DNA of 64,000 nucleotides from an uncultured Bacilli bacterium (GTDB taxonomy: Bacteria > Bacillota_I > Bacilli_A > RF39 > UBA660). The stretch is taken from positions 25,101 through 89,100 of the forward strand of contig CALVKC010000004.1 of assembly GCA_944332505.1 (NCBI GenBank). The letters run 5' to 3'. The position numbers were made by a program, and so were the translations under genes. Below, in pieces: positions 8,317 to 16,078 of the stretch (position 1 is the stretch's first letter; each line of letters opens with the position of its first letter). Below the pieces are notes generated by a model, which worked only from the letters and a program-made list of their open reading frames with translations, did no database searches and was not told the DNA's origin.

Positions 8317-8384
8317 TGGATAGTATGGGAATCGAACCCATGTTTACCGCTCCCTCGCCCTCTAACCACCTGAGGTATATGCCC
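8317..8384 (-). tRNA. tRNA-like Y (acceptor strands not self-complementary)
   Basis: It has T8-A9, a perfect D-arm (CCTC/GAGG with AGGTGGTTA loop) and a T-arm (ATGGG-TTCGATT-CCCAT), but only 17 nt between the D and T stems. Its own acceptor strands GGGCATA and ACTATCC do not pair. GGGCATA pairs fully with the 3' acceptor strand of element X (8406-8470), and its GCGAG pairs with CTCGT in X. See the finding on permuted tRNA halves. Confidence 0.55.
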
Positions 8385-8405
8385 ATATATCTTTTATTTA
8401 TTATG

Positions 8406-8470
8406 TGGACATAACGGGAGTTGAACCCGTGACTACGAGCAGACTTACGCTTTCTACCATAGAACTACCC
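8406..8470 (-). tRNA. tRNA-like X (acceptor strands not self-complementary)
   Basis: It has D-like TTC-TATGGTA-GAA and a perfect T-arm (ACGGG-TTCAACT-CCCGT), with an anticodon region about 3 nt too short. Its 5' strand GGGTAGT does not match its own 3' strand TATGTCC but pairs 7/7 with ACTATCC of element Y, 22 nt downstream on the minus strand. The discriminator is A in both. Confidence 0.55.
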
Positions 8471-8484
8471 ATTTTTTTCATTTT

Positions 8485-8679
8485 TTAGTACGCTTGTTCA
8501 TATATACTCGGTTCACTTGTTACATTATAAATATAATTTCCGCATCGAACTAATAACGCATCTTTACCATAGTAAAGCTTTTTCATACCAGAGATACTTC
8601 CACTCTTGTCAAAGTTAGGAAAGTTGTCAAGTGTTTTAGCAAGTGGGTGTTTTACTGATAATGTTTTTACTCGTGCCAT
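8485..8679 (-). CDS. Hypothetical protein (64 aa)
   Basis: Begins MARVKTLSVKHPLAKTLDNF. It lies immediately upstream of the X/Y tRNA-like pair on the minus strand and 4 nt downstream of the 109-aa gene, so one transcript may carry both genes and the tRNA-like RNAs. No family recognised. Confidence 0.6.
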   Translation of the reverse strand: MARVKTLSVKHPLAKTLDNFPNFDKSGSISGMKKLYYGKDALLVRCGNYIYNVTSEPSIYEQAY

Positions 8680-8683
8680 AGTC

Positions 8684-9013
8684 TTAATATTTTACATATT
8701 CAATACTGTAATTATTTTTAGATATGCCAAACGCATATTCAACATAATTAATAGAGCTATTTTTCACAAAAAACTCATACTTACCGACAACAATTCGAGT
8801 ACAATTTTTCACTAAAATTGCAAGGTCTTCTAATGAATATTTTGGTATATAAGCTTGAATCTCTTGTAAAGCTTTAGTGAAAATATCTTGTTCTCCCTCA
8901 CCTATTAAAGTAATATCATCAATAATATTAATTTTATCAATGCTTAATACTTTAACTTCGTAACGTGATGAAATATTTAGTAAATCCGTTGCAAAAATTT
9001 TAGCTCGTTTCAT
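8684..9013 (-). CDS. Hypothetical protein (109 aa)
   Basis: Begins MKRAKIFATDLLNISSRYEV; alpha/beta with no recognised motif. It leads the unit that runs into the 64-aa gene. Its promoter -7 box reads CAAAGGTA near 9037-9044 on the plus strand. Confidence 0.65.
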   Translation of the reverse strand: MKRAKIFATDLLNISSRYEVKVLSIDKINIIDDITLIGEGEQDIFTKALQEIQAYIPKYSLEDLAILVKNCTRIVVGKYEFFVKNSSINYVEYAFGISKNNYSIEYVKY

Positions 9014-9081
9014 TGTCTTTAAGTTTTATATATTACAAAGGTAATATATTTCAATTACCTTTGCAAATATTTTATGTTAAA

Positions 9082-9099
9082 GGTACTTAATCAAGTACC
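9082..9099. repeat. GTACTT palindrome, copy 2
   Basis: GGTACTTAATCAAGTACC, directly after the stop codon of the gene at 9100-9627 on the minus strand. On that strand a short T-run follows, so a weak terminator is plausible. Confidence 0.6.
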
Positions 9100-9627
9100 T
9101 TATTTATTGATGTGTCTTGTTGGTTTATTGATAGTGACAATATATCCACCTTTTGAATATTCGGCTTCATCACCACAAAGCAATTTTGCCAACTCTTTTG
9201 CAGTTTTAATTTTACGCATATTGAACTCTTTTGCACTAAGGGCATTTACAAGTTGTTTGAATTTCAATGTGCCACCACCACACAAATCTACATAGCGACT
9301 AACTGCATGAACAAGTCTATCATTTGTTCGTGTGCCTTCCCCGAACTTTTTGGCGAAAATATCACATAAAGCGATTACTCTTTCAGTTTTTTGTTCATCT
9401 AATTTAGCATAGCCTTTTTCAAAAACGCATGGTCGGTGGGCATTTGTGCCAATTGCAATATATACAAGCACTCCCATTGGGAAATTATGCTTATCGGAAA
9501 GTTCCACCAATCGTTTGCAAATATTGTGGTGTAAAACTCGTAACTCTTTGTCTTTTACAAAGTTATACTTACCAACATTCTTTTTGGCTTCTTCTCTTAC
9601 AAGGTCATTCAAAGTTTTCTTTTCCAT
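9100..9627 (-). CDS. Hypothetical protein, higher-GC codon usage (175 aa)
   Basis: Begins MEKKTLNDLVREEAKKNVGK; basic and helical, with a CGGGTLKFKQLVNAL stretch. No family recognised. Its codons are clearly less AT-rich than those of its neighbours, suggesting later acquisition or strong expression. Monocistronic, with an A-type promoter (9662-9669). Confidence 0.7.
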   Translation of the reverse strand: MEKKTLNDLVREEAKKNVGKYNFVKDKELRVLHHNICKRLVELSDKHNFPMGVLVYIAIGTNAHRPCVFEKGYAKLDEQKTERVIALCDIFAKKFGEGTRTNDRLVHAVSRYVDLCGGGTLKFKQLVNALSAKEFNMRKIKTAKELAKLLCGDEAEYSKGGYIVTINKPTRHINK

Positions 9628-9712
9628 ATCAATATTATTTAAGTGGTTTTTAATTACATTACAAAGATAATAAATTTCTTGATAACCTGAAAATTTTTTA
9701 GGTTAATTAATG

Positions 9713-9961
9713 TTAATCAACAACTTCTATTTGAGTGATAAATTTAGTCACACCAACTGAGGTTTTAAAAACACATTTTATTTTCATTGGTGCATCATCA
9801 AACAATAACTTTAACACTATTTGATTTGAATCTCTTGTAATAACTTCACATTCGGCTAAAATGTTATTTCTAACCATTTCAACAAAATATTCATTGCTTG
9901 GAATACTCGTGTTTAAGAAACACTTTTTAAAATTGTTCAAAATACATTCTTTGATTGTCAT
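9713..9961 (-). CDS. Hypothetical protein (82 aa)
   Basis: Begins MTIKECILNNFKKCFLNTSI. The C-terminal half alternates hydrophobic residues (QIVLKLLFDDAPMKIKCVF) as in a beta sandwich or small sheet. No family recognised. A-type -7 box near 9986-9993. Confidence 0.65.
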   Translation of the reverse strand: MTIKECILNNFKKCFLNTSIPSNEYFVEMVRNNILAECEVITRDSNQIVLKLLFDDAPMKIKCVFKTSVGVTKFITQIEVVD

Positions 9962-10285
9962 ATCTTATAGATTTTATTTCTGTTACAAAGATAATACAAA
10001 AATTTAATCCTGGCAAGTAATTAACATTATTTAATAAGACACATTTTAAAGCCTTTTAAACGACTTTTATCACTTTATTGATAAACTATATCATTTAAAT
10101 TAAATAATGGCTATAAAACGCTTTAAATGGCTTAATACAAATATTAAATGTGTTGCTCTTCATATATACTATTTTCACACCACAAATATACAACAATCTA
10201 AGGCATCAGCCAAATTATTTTAGTTAAAAAATAAAAAAAGCCAACTATTATTTTTAGTTGGCTTTGAATAAAAACGTTTTTAACT
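9962..10285. other. Gene-free interval with minus-strand B-type promoter and repeat R65 copy 1
   Basis: No ORF is supported. It contains a minus-strand B-type promoter (CACACCACAAATATA and CCAAA near 10178-10212 on the plus strand). A 65-nt segment at about 10045-10115 (ATTTTAAAGCCTTTTAAACG, then AAACTATATCATTTAAATT) recurs near 25180-25245 and 26760-26830. The hairpin AAAGCCAACTA/TAGTTGGCTTT (about 10230-10264) terminates the gene to the right. Confidence 0.55.
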
Positions 10286-10555
10286 TTAGAAATAATATGG
10301 AACACCGTTATTAATAACACATTCTTCAAATATTTCCCACCATTTTTCTTCGACTTTATCTTTAGTTATATCTCCTTGTTTTTCCCATTCATAATATTCA
10401 CGCATTTCAAATTCAATTTCATTAGCAATGCGTTGCATTGTTTCGTTAGATACATTTGTTGTATCAAATGGCTCTGGTAATGACTCAAGTAATTCTCGAT
10501 TAATTTCAGTTTTACCACATTTAAAAATTCTGTTCATGAAATCATTTGTATCCAT
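10286..10555 (-). CDS. Hypothetical acidic protein (89 aa)
   Basis: Begins MDTNDFMNRIFKCGKTEINR; helical, Glu/Trp-rich (EMREYYEWEKQ, EEKWWEIFEE). It may be a small protein-binding or inhibitor-type protein, but no family is recognised. Monocistronic, followed by the AGCCAACTA hairpin. Confidence 0.65.
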   Translation of the reverse strand: MDTNDFMNRIFKCGKTEINRELLESLPEPFDTTNVSNETMQRIANEIEFEMREYYEWEKQGDITKDKVEEKWWEIFEECVINNGVPYYF

Positions 10556-10715
10556 AATTAGTGATATTTAAGTTTGACAATACAAAAGTAATAATAGTTT
10601 TCTTTATATCCAAATTATTTTAGTTAAAAAATAAAAAAGTTGAGTATGTTCACACACACACTCAACTCCAAAATGACACACAGAATTTCAATTCAAAAGA
10701 GCACACCTTAACGAG

Positions 10716-10766
10716 TGGGAATAATAGGAATCGAACCTATAAATATATCCCGTAGATATTATTCCC
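10716..10766 (-). ncRNA. Mini tRNA-like fold, copy 1 (51 nt)
   Basis: A perfect 7-bp acceptor (GGGAATA/TATTCCC) with A73 and a perfect T-arm (ATAGG-TTCGATT-CCTAT) are present. The whole D and anticodon region is replaced by one 5-6 bp hairpin (ATATC-TACGG-GATAT). It is too short for a canonical tRNA and has no anticodon. It resembles only the acceptor-T half of a tRNA. Confidence 0.6.
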
Positions 10767-11172
10767 GTGCGCAATGAAAAAAACCTTGAAAAAACACATG
10801 GGTTTACGCTTGTTATTTTCTATATATATATTATCAAACTATTAAAATTAAAAATACTATATGCTTTAATAGGGGGAAGCTCTTGTTTTCATTGTAAATA
10901 TGTTTATATTAAAATATATATACGGACGATAAATTATTACTATATTATATTTTACGGCTTATCTCTTGCTTTCATAATAGTTTTTCTATATTAAAATTGG
11001 TTTAAATCGGTTATCAAAATTATATAAGTTTTTTTATGTCTGACCTCTAATTGACGGCATAGTCTTAAAATTGCACCATATTCTAAAAATAGCAATGTCG
11101 CCTAAAAACCTATATGGCTCGTTGGTTTTCTCCAATCTATATAATTAATTAACACTAAACTATTATAGCTAA

Positions 11173-11199
11173 TTAGGGCGGAGGTTTGTTTTTTGTCAT
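11173..11199 (-). CDS. Micro-ORF MTKNKPPP
   Basis: Eight codons (ATG ACA AAA AAC AAA CCT CCG CCC TAA) start about 27 nt into the ncRNA. The second copy encodes MTKNNPPPY at the same place. The shared MTKN-x-PPP suggests translation, since three prolines stall ribosomes. The C-rich stretch could instead be an RNA-pairing seed. Whether it is translated is not shown. Confidence 0.35.
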   Translation of the reverse strand: MTKNKPPP

Positions 11200-11265
11200 G
11201 TTAGTATTATGTTTATTTTTACATTACAAAGATAATAAATTATTTTGAATTATGCAAGTTTTTTC

Positions 11266-11502
11266 TTAATTTTTTTTGTAACTTTCAGCGCATTCTTTTG
11301 AGCAAAAAACAAGACCATCATAATCAATTCGATTGTCTTCAATTACTTGAGAACCACATTCGTCACAATACACAACGTCATTGTTAGTGAATTGATTACC
11401 ACACTCTTCACATTCATAATCCAAATATGATGTGTCGTAATTATAGCCCTTATTAGCTACCATATCACTTCCACAATGTGGGCATAAAATTTTATTACTC
11501 AT
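11266..11502 (-). CDS. Small zinc-ribbon protein (78 aa)
   Basis: Four Cys clusters (CPHC, CEEC, CDEC, CSKEC) in 78 residues indicate two zinc-binding ribbons. The role may be nucleic-acid or protein binding. It is similar in layout to the 92-aa protein at 12239-12517 and probably paralogous. Monocistronic, A-type promoter at 11531-11538. Confidence 0.7.
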   Translation of the reverse strand: MSNKILCPHCGSDMVANKGYNYDTSYLDYECEECGNQFTNNDVVYCDECGSQVIEDNRIDYDGLVFCSKECAESYKKN

Positions 11503-11740
11503 TTGATTTATTGTTTTAAGTTTTACATTACAAAGATAATAAATTATTTTGAATAATACAAGTTTTTTATCTCATTTAACATACTTGTGACGTTGGATTG
11601 TGTAATTACTTTCTGTAATTTGCTGATTTGTTAGAAAATTGGTTAAAATAAAATCCAAGTCACAAACGTATATTCTTCGCCCTATTAGTTTAGGCAAATT
11701 ATTCGTTATAAGATTTAAGCAGAAATTTTGTAAGTCCATG

Positions 11741-12007
11741 TTATAAATAATATTCTGTTACATCTTCAATATAATAATCTTCTGTATCAAAACTCCATGA
11801 ATCATGACCACTTACAATGACTTCAGTGGCTTTTACGATAATATCATCATCATATAGTTCCACGATATCATCATCATCTCTAAACCATTGAAGTATCAAT
11901 TCTTTTATTTTATCATCAGTCAAAGAATTGTCAAAGACCATAATCGGTGATTTTTTGTTATAATCGTTATAAGTAACGAAAAATACTTTGTTCAATTTAG
12001 ATTTCAT
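11741..12007 (-). CDS. Very acidic hypothetical protein (88 aa)
   Basis: Residues 44-58 contain a run of Asp (FRDDDDIVELYDDDIIV) and the net charge is strongly negative, which would suit a DNA-mimic or inhibitor, but this is only a guess. Begins MKSKLNKVFFVTYNDYNKKS. The 237-nt interval on its left (11503-11740) holds a possible minus-strand TACGTTTG box and no convincing ORF. Confidence 0.65.
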   Translation of the reverse strand: MKSKLNKVFFVTYNDYNKKSPIMVFDNSLTDDKIKELILQWFRDDDDIVELYDDDIIVKATEVIVSGHDSWSFDTEDYYIEDVTEYYL

Positions 12008-12119
12008 ATCGCAATTGTTTTTAAGTTTGTATTACAAAGATAATGCAAATATTTTATATATGCAAATAAAACACCAACTTTAACATAATTCATTGTTTAA
12101 TGTTAAAAGTGTTAATTTA

Positions 12120-12212
12120 TTTGGTTGATTGTCCAGATTGTTGTATATTTGTGATGTGAAATTATCGACAATAAAAAAACTGAATACCTTGCTTTAGATA
12201 TTCAGCTTTTTT
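12120..12212 (+). ncRNA. Putative B-type mini-transcript 5
   Basis: TTTGG at 12120 and TATATTTG at 12144-12151, with upstream box TGTTAAAAGTGTTAATTTAT. Leader GTGATGTGAAATTATCGACA and hairpin CTGAATA/TATTCAG follow. The loop is the same as in mini-transcript 3. Confidence 0.5.
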
Positions 12213-12238
12213 ATTATGAAATTTATCTTTAATATATC

Positions 12239-12517
12239 TTATTGATTATCAGCAACTAAACAATCTAATGAACAATAATCTTTATTTGTTCTTTTTGAAT
12301 AAATAGACGCTGAATTATGTATTAATTCATGACAATACCCACATTCTACAAACTCATCCGAACTATAATCATTTCCACATTTTTCACAATGGAAATTAAT
12401 TACATCATGTTCATAATCAAATTTAGGGGTAACCTCTGTACATCCACATTTAGGACAATAATTGGGATATCTATCTATTTCGATACTTTCCTTTGCGGTC
12501 AAATTACTTTTATTCAT
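12239..12517 (-). CDS. Small zinc-ribbon protein, paralogue (92 aa)
   Basis: CPKC, CEKC, CGYC and CSLDC occur in the same order and spacing type as in the 78-aa protein at 11266-11502, so the two probably arose by duplication. Begins MNKSNLTAKESIEIDRYPNY. Function unknown beyond predicted zinc binding. Confidence 0.7.
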   Translation of the reverse strand: MNKSNLTAKESIEIDRYPNYCPKCGCTEVTPKFDYEHDVINFHCEKCGNDYSSDEFVECGYCHELIHNSASIYSKRTNKDYCSLDCLVADNQ

Positions 12518-12624
12518 ATCGTTTAGTTTTATTCTTATTACAAAGATATAAAATTAATATTACATACACAAATAAAATAATCACTTTAACATAATTAATT
12601 TTTAATGTTAAAAATGTTAATTCA

Positions 12625-12716
12625 TTTGGTTGATTCCCCAGATTATTGTATATTTGTGATGTGAAAAAATAAACAATAAAAAAGACTGAATACCAAATTA
12701 AGATATTCAGTCTTTC
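12625..12716 (+). ncRNA. Putative B-type mini-transcript 6
   Basis: TTTGG 12625 and TATATTTG 12649-12656, leader GTGATGTGAAAAAATAAACA, hairpin AAAGACTGAATA/TATTCAGTCTTT (about 12681-12715). The stem differs from mini-transcript 3 but stays paired. Confidence 0.5.
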
Positions 12717-12727
12717 TTGTTATAACA

Positions 12728-13294
12728 TTATTTTTGATACATACTCAAAATATTGTGTGCTTCAATTAATTTTTTAAACTCGTCTTTTTTACCCATAAGG
12801 TCTAAACGATTCTCGACTTCATATAAAGTTTTTAACGCATCGTCTATTTTTGTTTTCAATTCATTTGAGAAGATAACCTCACCGCTATTAGGAATTACTT
12901 TAACTAAAGCAGTTTGATTTCCATTATACACTTTAGAACACCATGTAACCACAAATTCAGCATTATCGATTTCAATGCCGTCACTTGTCGTATAATGAAA
13001 TACTAAAACCTCACCGTTGCAAACCTCATCGCTTGTTCCATCAAAACAATGTAGATAATCACCAGTCTCATTGTCAAATATATTGACCGTTACCGATTTA
13101 GATATGTCACTTTTCAAGTATTTGACTACATACTCATCATACGGCAGAACATCCAAAACTTTGATTTTATTATTATCGAATTTATTACGATAACTATCTG
13201 CCATTAAATTAGCTTGTACTGCGTTGTCAACAATATGTATTTTACGTTTACATCCAAAAATACCAAAGTCCTCAATTAAAATTACCCATTTCAT
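12728..13294 (-). CDS. Hypothetical protein (188 aa)
   Basis: Begins MKWVILIEDFGIFGCKRKIH. The middle part is beta-rich and the C-terminus helical (ALKTLYEVENRLDLMGKKDE). No family recognised. Monocistronic; promoter -7 box 13319-13326. Confidence 0.7.
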   Translation of the reverse strand: MKWVILIEDFGIFGCKRKIHIVDNAVQANLMADSYRNKFDNNKIKVLDVLPYDEYVVKYLKSDISKSVTVNIFDNETGDYLHCFDGTSDEVCNGEVLVFHYTTSDGIEIDNAEFVVTWCSKVYNGNQTALVKVIPNSGEVIFSNELKTKIDDALKTLYEVENRLDLMGKKDEFKKLIEAHNILSMYQK

Positions 13295-13402
13295 ATCGTT
13301 TAGTTTTTATTTGTTTCACAAAGATAATATTTTTATTCAAAAAATGCAAATAAAATAATCACTTTAACATAATTAAAATTTAATGTTAAAAATGTTAATT
13401 TA

Positions 13403-13495
13403 TTTGGAATATATTCCAGATTGTTGTATATTTGTGGTGTGATAAAATAAACAATAAAAAAAATGTCAACTACATATCATTGACACCTTTTTTTT
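13403..13495 (+). ncRNA. Putative B-type mini-transcript 7
   Basis: TTTGG 13403, TATATTTG 13427-13434, leader GTGGTGTGATAAAATAAACA, hairpin TGTCAA/TTGACA and a long T-run (to 13495). Here the T-run on the plus strand is strong, which supports termination of a plus-strand RNA. Confidence 0.5.
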
Positions 13496-13502
13496 ATAAC
13501 AA

Positions 13503-13793
13503 TTATAAAATATATTCTATTGAATATTTAACACCGTCGTCTTCAAAAGCTCTAAATTTACCAGAATATATTGAATCAGTTGGATATTTTTTAGATTTCC
13601 TAACTGCAACACTCCAATTAGTTGCATAACCTCTTTCATCAGCAAAAGATTTATTCCATAATTCAAGTAATTTTTTATTGGCTTCCTTTAATGTAAGGTT
13701 ATTGGCAATAATAATATTACATGAGTTATTAAATTCTGGTTTTCGTTGAGCGATAAATCTATTAGTTGTAGCTTTAATATAATATAAATCCAT
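13503..13793 (-). CDS. Hypothetical protein (96 aa)
   Basis: Begins MDLYYIKATTNRFIAQRKPE. No family recognised. It starts 2 nt after the stop of the 149-aa gene and is its co-transcribed partner. Confidence 0.65.
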   Translation of the reverse strand: MDLYYIKATTNRFIAQRKPEFNNSCNIIIANNLTLKEANKKLLELWNKSFADERGYATNWSVAVRKSKKYPTDSIYSGKFRAFEDDGVKYSIEYIL

Positions 13794-13795
13794 AT

Positions 13796-14245
13796 TTAAA
13801 AATATCCATTAATAAGTTTGTGATACCTTTTATTTGTTAAATCACCTTTTTGGCAATTAATACCTTTTTCATTAAGTAATTTAACGGTAAAATGATTAGT
13901 CCCATCATGATGTTGTACCTCAATATCAATGCCACCATGAACTAACTTAACCGTATAATAGTCACCGCTTCCAATAGCTTTATTGACCGCATCCAAAATG
14001 TTATCGAATTTAATTGGTTTAATGCTATAAATACCATCCCATCTACCAACCTTTCCGAATAAAACACATTTACAATTATTATACTTTGTAGCGGCTTCAT
14101 CAAAAGTAGAATAATTTTCAAAGGACAATAATTCTTCAAGGTCGTGTAAATTTAGATTAGTTGAATTGCGTTCGTTGAAACTTTCTACATCAGCTTCACA
14201 TAAATCATAGCTATTTGAACACAAAATATAAGTCGGATATTTCAT
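13796..14245 (-). CDS. Hypothetical protein (149 aa)
   Basis: Begins MKYPTYILCSNSYDLCEADV. The C-terminal block (VHGGIDIEVQHHDGTNHFTV) resembles a short beta domain common in phage ORFans, unnamed. First gene of a two-gene unit; A-type promoter 14272-14279. Confidence 0.65.
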   Translation of the reverse strand: MKYPTYILCSNSYDLCEADVESFNERNSTNLNLHDLEELLSFENYSTFDEAATKYNNCKCVLFGKVGRWDGIYSIKPIKFDNILDAVNKAIGSGDYYTVKLVHGGIDIEVQHHDGTNHFTVKLLNEKGINCQKGDLTNKRYHKLINGYF

Positions 14246-14336
14246 AATTATTGTTTTTAAGTTTTACACTACAAAGATAATGAACTTATCTTATATAAAC
14301 AAGTAATTTAACATATTTAACATTTAATTATAGAAA

Positions 14337-14418
14337 TAAAAAAATAGCACTATTTTCACAAACAATGCCATTAAATAACTATAAATTCCAATGATGCTAT
14401 ATTTGTATTACAAAGATA
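14337..14418 (-). ncRNA. Short minus-strand RNA with GUGA hairpin, copy 1
   Basis: An A-type -7 box (14411-14418) is followed, about 45 nt on, by a hairpin ATGGCATTGTTT-GTGA-AAATAGTGCTAT and a T-run. Related hairpins lie at about 20855, 21811, 22627 and 24212. Stems vary with compensation while the GUGA tetraloop is kept. It is a short terminated RNA or leader; no ORF spans it convincingly. Confidence 0.45.
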
Positions 14419-14494
14419 ATATATTTATCCGAACTATCCAAATGTTTTTATCGTTTTAACATAAAAAAATATTAGTGTTAAAAGTGTTAATTTA

Positions 14495-14586
14495 TTTGGT
14501 CAGTTCAACAAAAGGTGCTATATTTGTGGTGTGAAATTATAAACAATAAAAAAAGCTGAACTCCTTATTTGGATATTCAGCTTTTA
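14495..14586 (+). ncRNA. Putative B-type mini-transcript 8
   Basis: TTTGG 14495, TATATTTG 14519-14526, leader GTGGTGTGAAATTATAAACA, hairpin AAGCTGAA/TTCAGCTT with T-run. It faces the 3' end of the SPFH gene. Confidence 0.5.
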
Positions 14587-14607
14587 TTGTTTTATTTCAA
14601 TAATGAA

Positions 14608-15468
14608 CTAACGTCTAATATTCCACATTGATTGAGCACCACCGACAAGTACATCAATATTAGCATCCTTTTTCTTATCGATTACTTCCCATTGTTTAAG
14701 TTGAATAAATTCTTCAGTTGTTAAATTCATTTCTCGCATATATGCTTTATCAGCAATAGCACGTTTACGTTCAGCTTCTGCTCTTGCATCTTCTTTTTCG
14801 GCTCGTCTATCTTCACTAATTTTCGCTTGAATTTGAGCTGCGGTATTATTCATTTCGGCTAATTGGGCTTGATTAGGTTTAGCACGACCAGTAACAACTG
14901 CTACAATAGTAATTGGAAATTCAGCTTTTTTAGATAAATTTGCAACATAATTCTTCATGTCCCTTAATATATTCGCATCAATTAAGGCTAAGGTATCTCG
15001 ATTACTCATTAAGTCAAAAGGAGAATATTTTGATATATAATTTCTTGTATAATTATTATATATATCTTGAATATTATTCTTATACCAATTAACGCCATAG
15101 TTCTTAAGTAATGTCGGAGTTTTACCTTGATTCACTTGAATAATAATTTGTGTCGTAAAATCAAGTGGTGTGTTTTCATTTGAAGCCACATCATCAAGAG
15201 TTTCAGTATATTTCACTGGAATAATTGGGAATTTAACGTTATCAGTCGTACACCATACCCATTTTGAACCAGTTGATATTGGTGTTTGGTCTATACCACC
15301 TTTCCCAAAGAAAAACGGTTTATGTACCAATACAGCTTCTTCACCAGCATTTACTTTTACTCTTTCACAAGCAAAAATAAACAACAAAATACCGAATAAC
15401 ACAAGTGAATAAAGTATAACTCTCTTCCACTTTTCAAAAAAATAATTAAAAAAACTTTTTTGTTTCAT
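14608..15468 (-). CDS. SPFH/prohibitin-family membrane protein (286 aa)
   Basis: An N-terminal hydrophobic segment (about residues 17-33, ending FIFACERVKV, which also resembles a lipobox) precedes an SPFH/Band 7 domain. The VNAGEEAVLVHKPFFFGKGG opening and the coiled, Ala/Glu/Arg-rich tail (EDRRAEKEDARAEAERKRAI) are typical. Such proteins form oligomers on membranes and often modulate proteases. In a phage it might organise or protect the host inner membrane; that is inference. It is co-transcribed downstream of the 88-aa gene at 15501-15767. Confidence 0.8.
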   Translation of the reverse strand: MKQKSFFNYFFEKWKRVILYSLVLFGILLFIFACERVKVNAGEEAVLVHKPFFFGKGGIDQTPISTGSKWVWCTTDNVKFPIIPVKYTETLDDVASNENTPLDFTTQIIIQVNQGKTPTLLKNYGVNWYKNNIQDIYNNYTRNYISKYSPFDLMSNRDTLALIDANILRDMKNYVANLSKKAEFPITIVAVVTGRAKPNQAQLAEMNNTAAQIQAKISEDRRAEKEDARAEAERKRAIADKAYMREMNLTTEEFIQLKQWEVIDKKKDANIDVLVGGAQSMWNIRR

Positions 15469-15500
15469 ATATTATTAAATTTTACCAATGATTTTAAGCT

Positions 15501-15767
15501 TTAACCAAATATAGGGTGCTTAACATTATACGTTTTATAAATCAAATCCGACACTTCACAACTACAATAGCCACTAAAATAGTATAAATTAGATTTGGCT
15601 ATTGATACTGCTTGCTCCATTGTATTACATTCAGCATTTTCTTTTAAAATACTTTCAGCATAGGCTTTCAAAAAATTGTCTGCTTCTTGAGGGTTATTAC
15701 GTGCGATGTCAAGTGCTTTATCAAACACATTCCTCATACCAGTGTAGGTGATTCCTTTGTAAATCAT
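15501..15767 (-). CDS. Hypothetical protein (88 aa)
   Basis: Begins MIYKGITYTGMRNVFDKALD; all-helical with several Cys near the C-terminus (GYCSCEVSDLIYK). Upstream partner of the SPFH gene (32-nt gap) under one A-type promoter (-7 box 15799-15806). Function unknown. Confidence 0.6.
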   Translation of the reverse strand: MIYKGITYTGMRNVFDKALDIARNNPQEADNFLKAYAESILKENAECNTMEQAVSIAKSNLYYFSGYCSCEVSDLIYKTYNVKHPIFG

Positions 15768-15839
15768 ATTAGTGTATAGTTTTTAAATTTTTACAATACA
15801 AAGATAATAATAATTTTTGAAATAACAAAATAAATTATC

Positions 15840-15960
15840 TTTTTTCTTTTATATATTTTCTTTTTTCTATATATTTAATATATTATATAATATAATTTAT
15901 ATATATATATTAATTATATATAATATATAATACTGATATAATATATACTTTAAGTATTAA
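15840..15960. other. AT-only low-complexity tract
   Basis: About 120 nt of nearly pure TA alternation (ATATATATATTAATTATATA and similar) in the 310-nt gene-free gap between 15768 and 16078. It would melt easily or form cruciforms. No ORF or conserved promoter is seen inside it. Confidence 0.6.
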
Positions 15961-15988
15961 ATACACCCATGTTAAAAATGTTAATTTA

Positions 15989-16078
15989 TTTGGTTAGTTC
16001 AGCAAAAGGTCGTATATTTGTGACGTGAAATTATAGATAATAAAAACACTACCCATTTTGGGGATAGTGTTATAATTT
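15989..16078 (+). ncRNA. Putative B-type mini-transcript 9
   Basis: TTTGG 15989, TATATTTG 16013-16020, leader GTGACGTGAAATTATAGATA, hairpin ACACTACCC/GGGATAGTGT (16047-16070). The downstream hairpin also ends the peptidase gene on the other strand. Confidence 0.5.

Larger units (their letters stand above)
10639..11226 (-). ncRNA. Structured ncRNA ending in a tRNA-like fold, copy 1 (~590 nt)
   Basis: A minus-strand A-type promoter (CAAAGATA at 11227-11234 on the plus strand) starts an RNA with a micro-ORF, several conserved hairpins (TTGG-AGAAAA-CCAA; ATTGC/GCAAT; GCGTAA/TTGCGC), a 51-nt tRNA-like fold and the terminator GAGTTGAGT/ACTCAACTTTTTT. A shorter, homologous copy lies at 23345-23725. 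Changes between the copies preserve pairing (GCGTAA versus GCGCAA opposite TTGCGC). About 200 nt in the middle (roughly 10800-11030) is specific to this copy. Confidence 0.6.
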
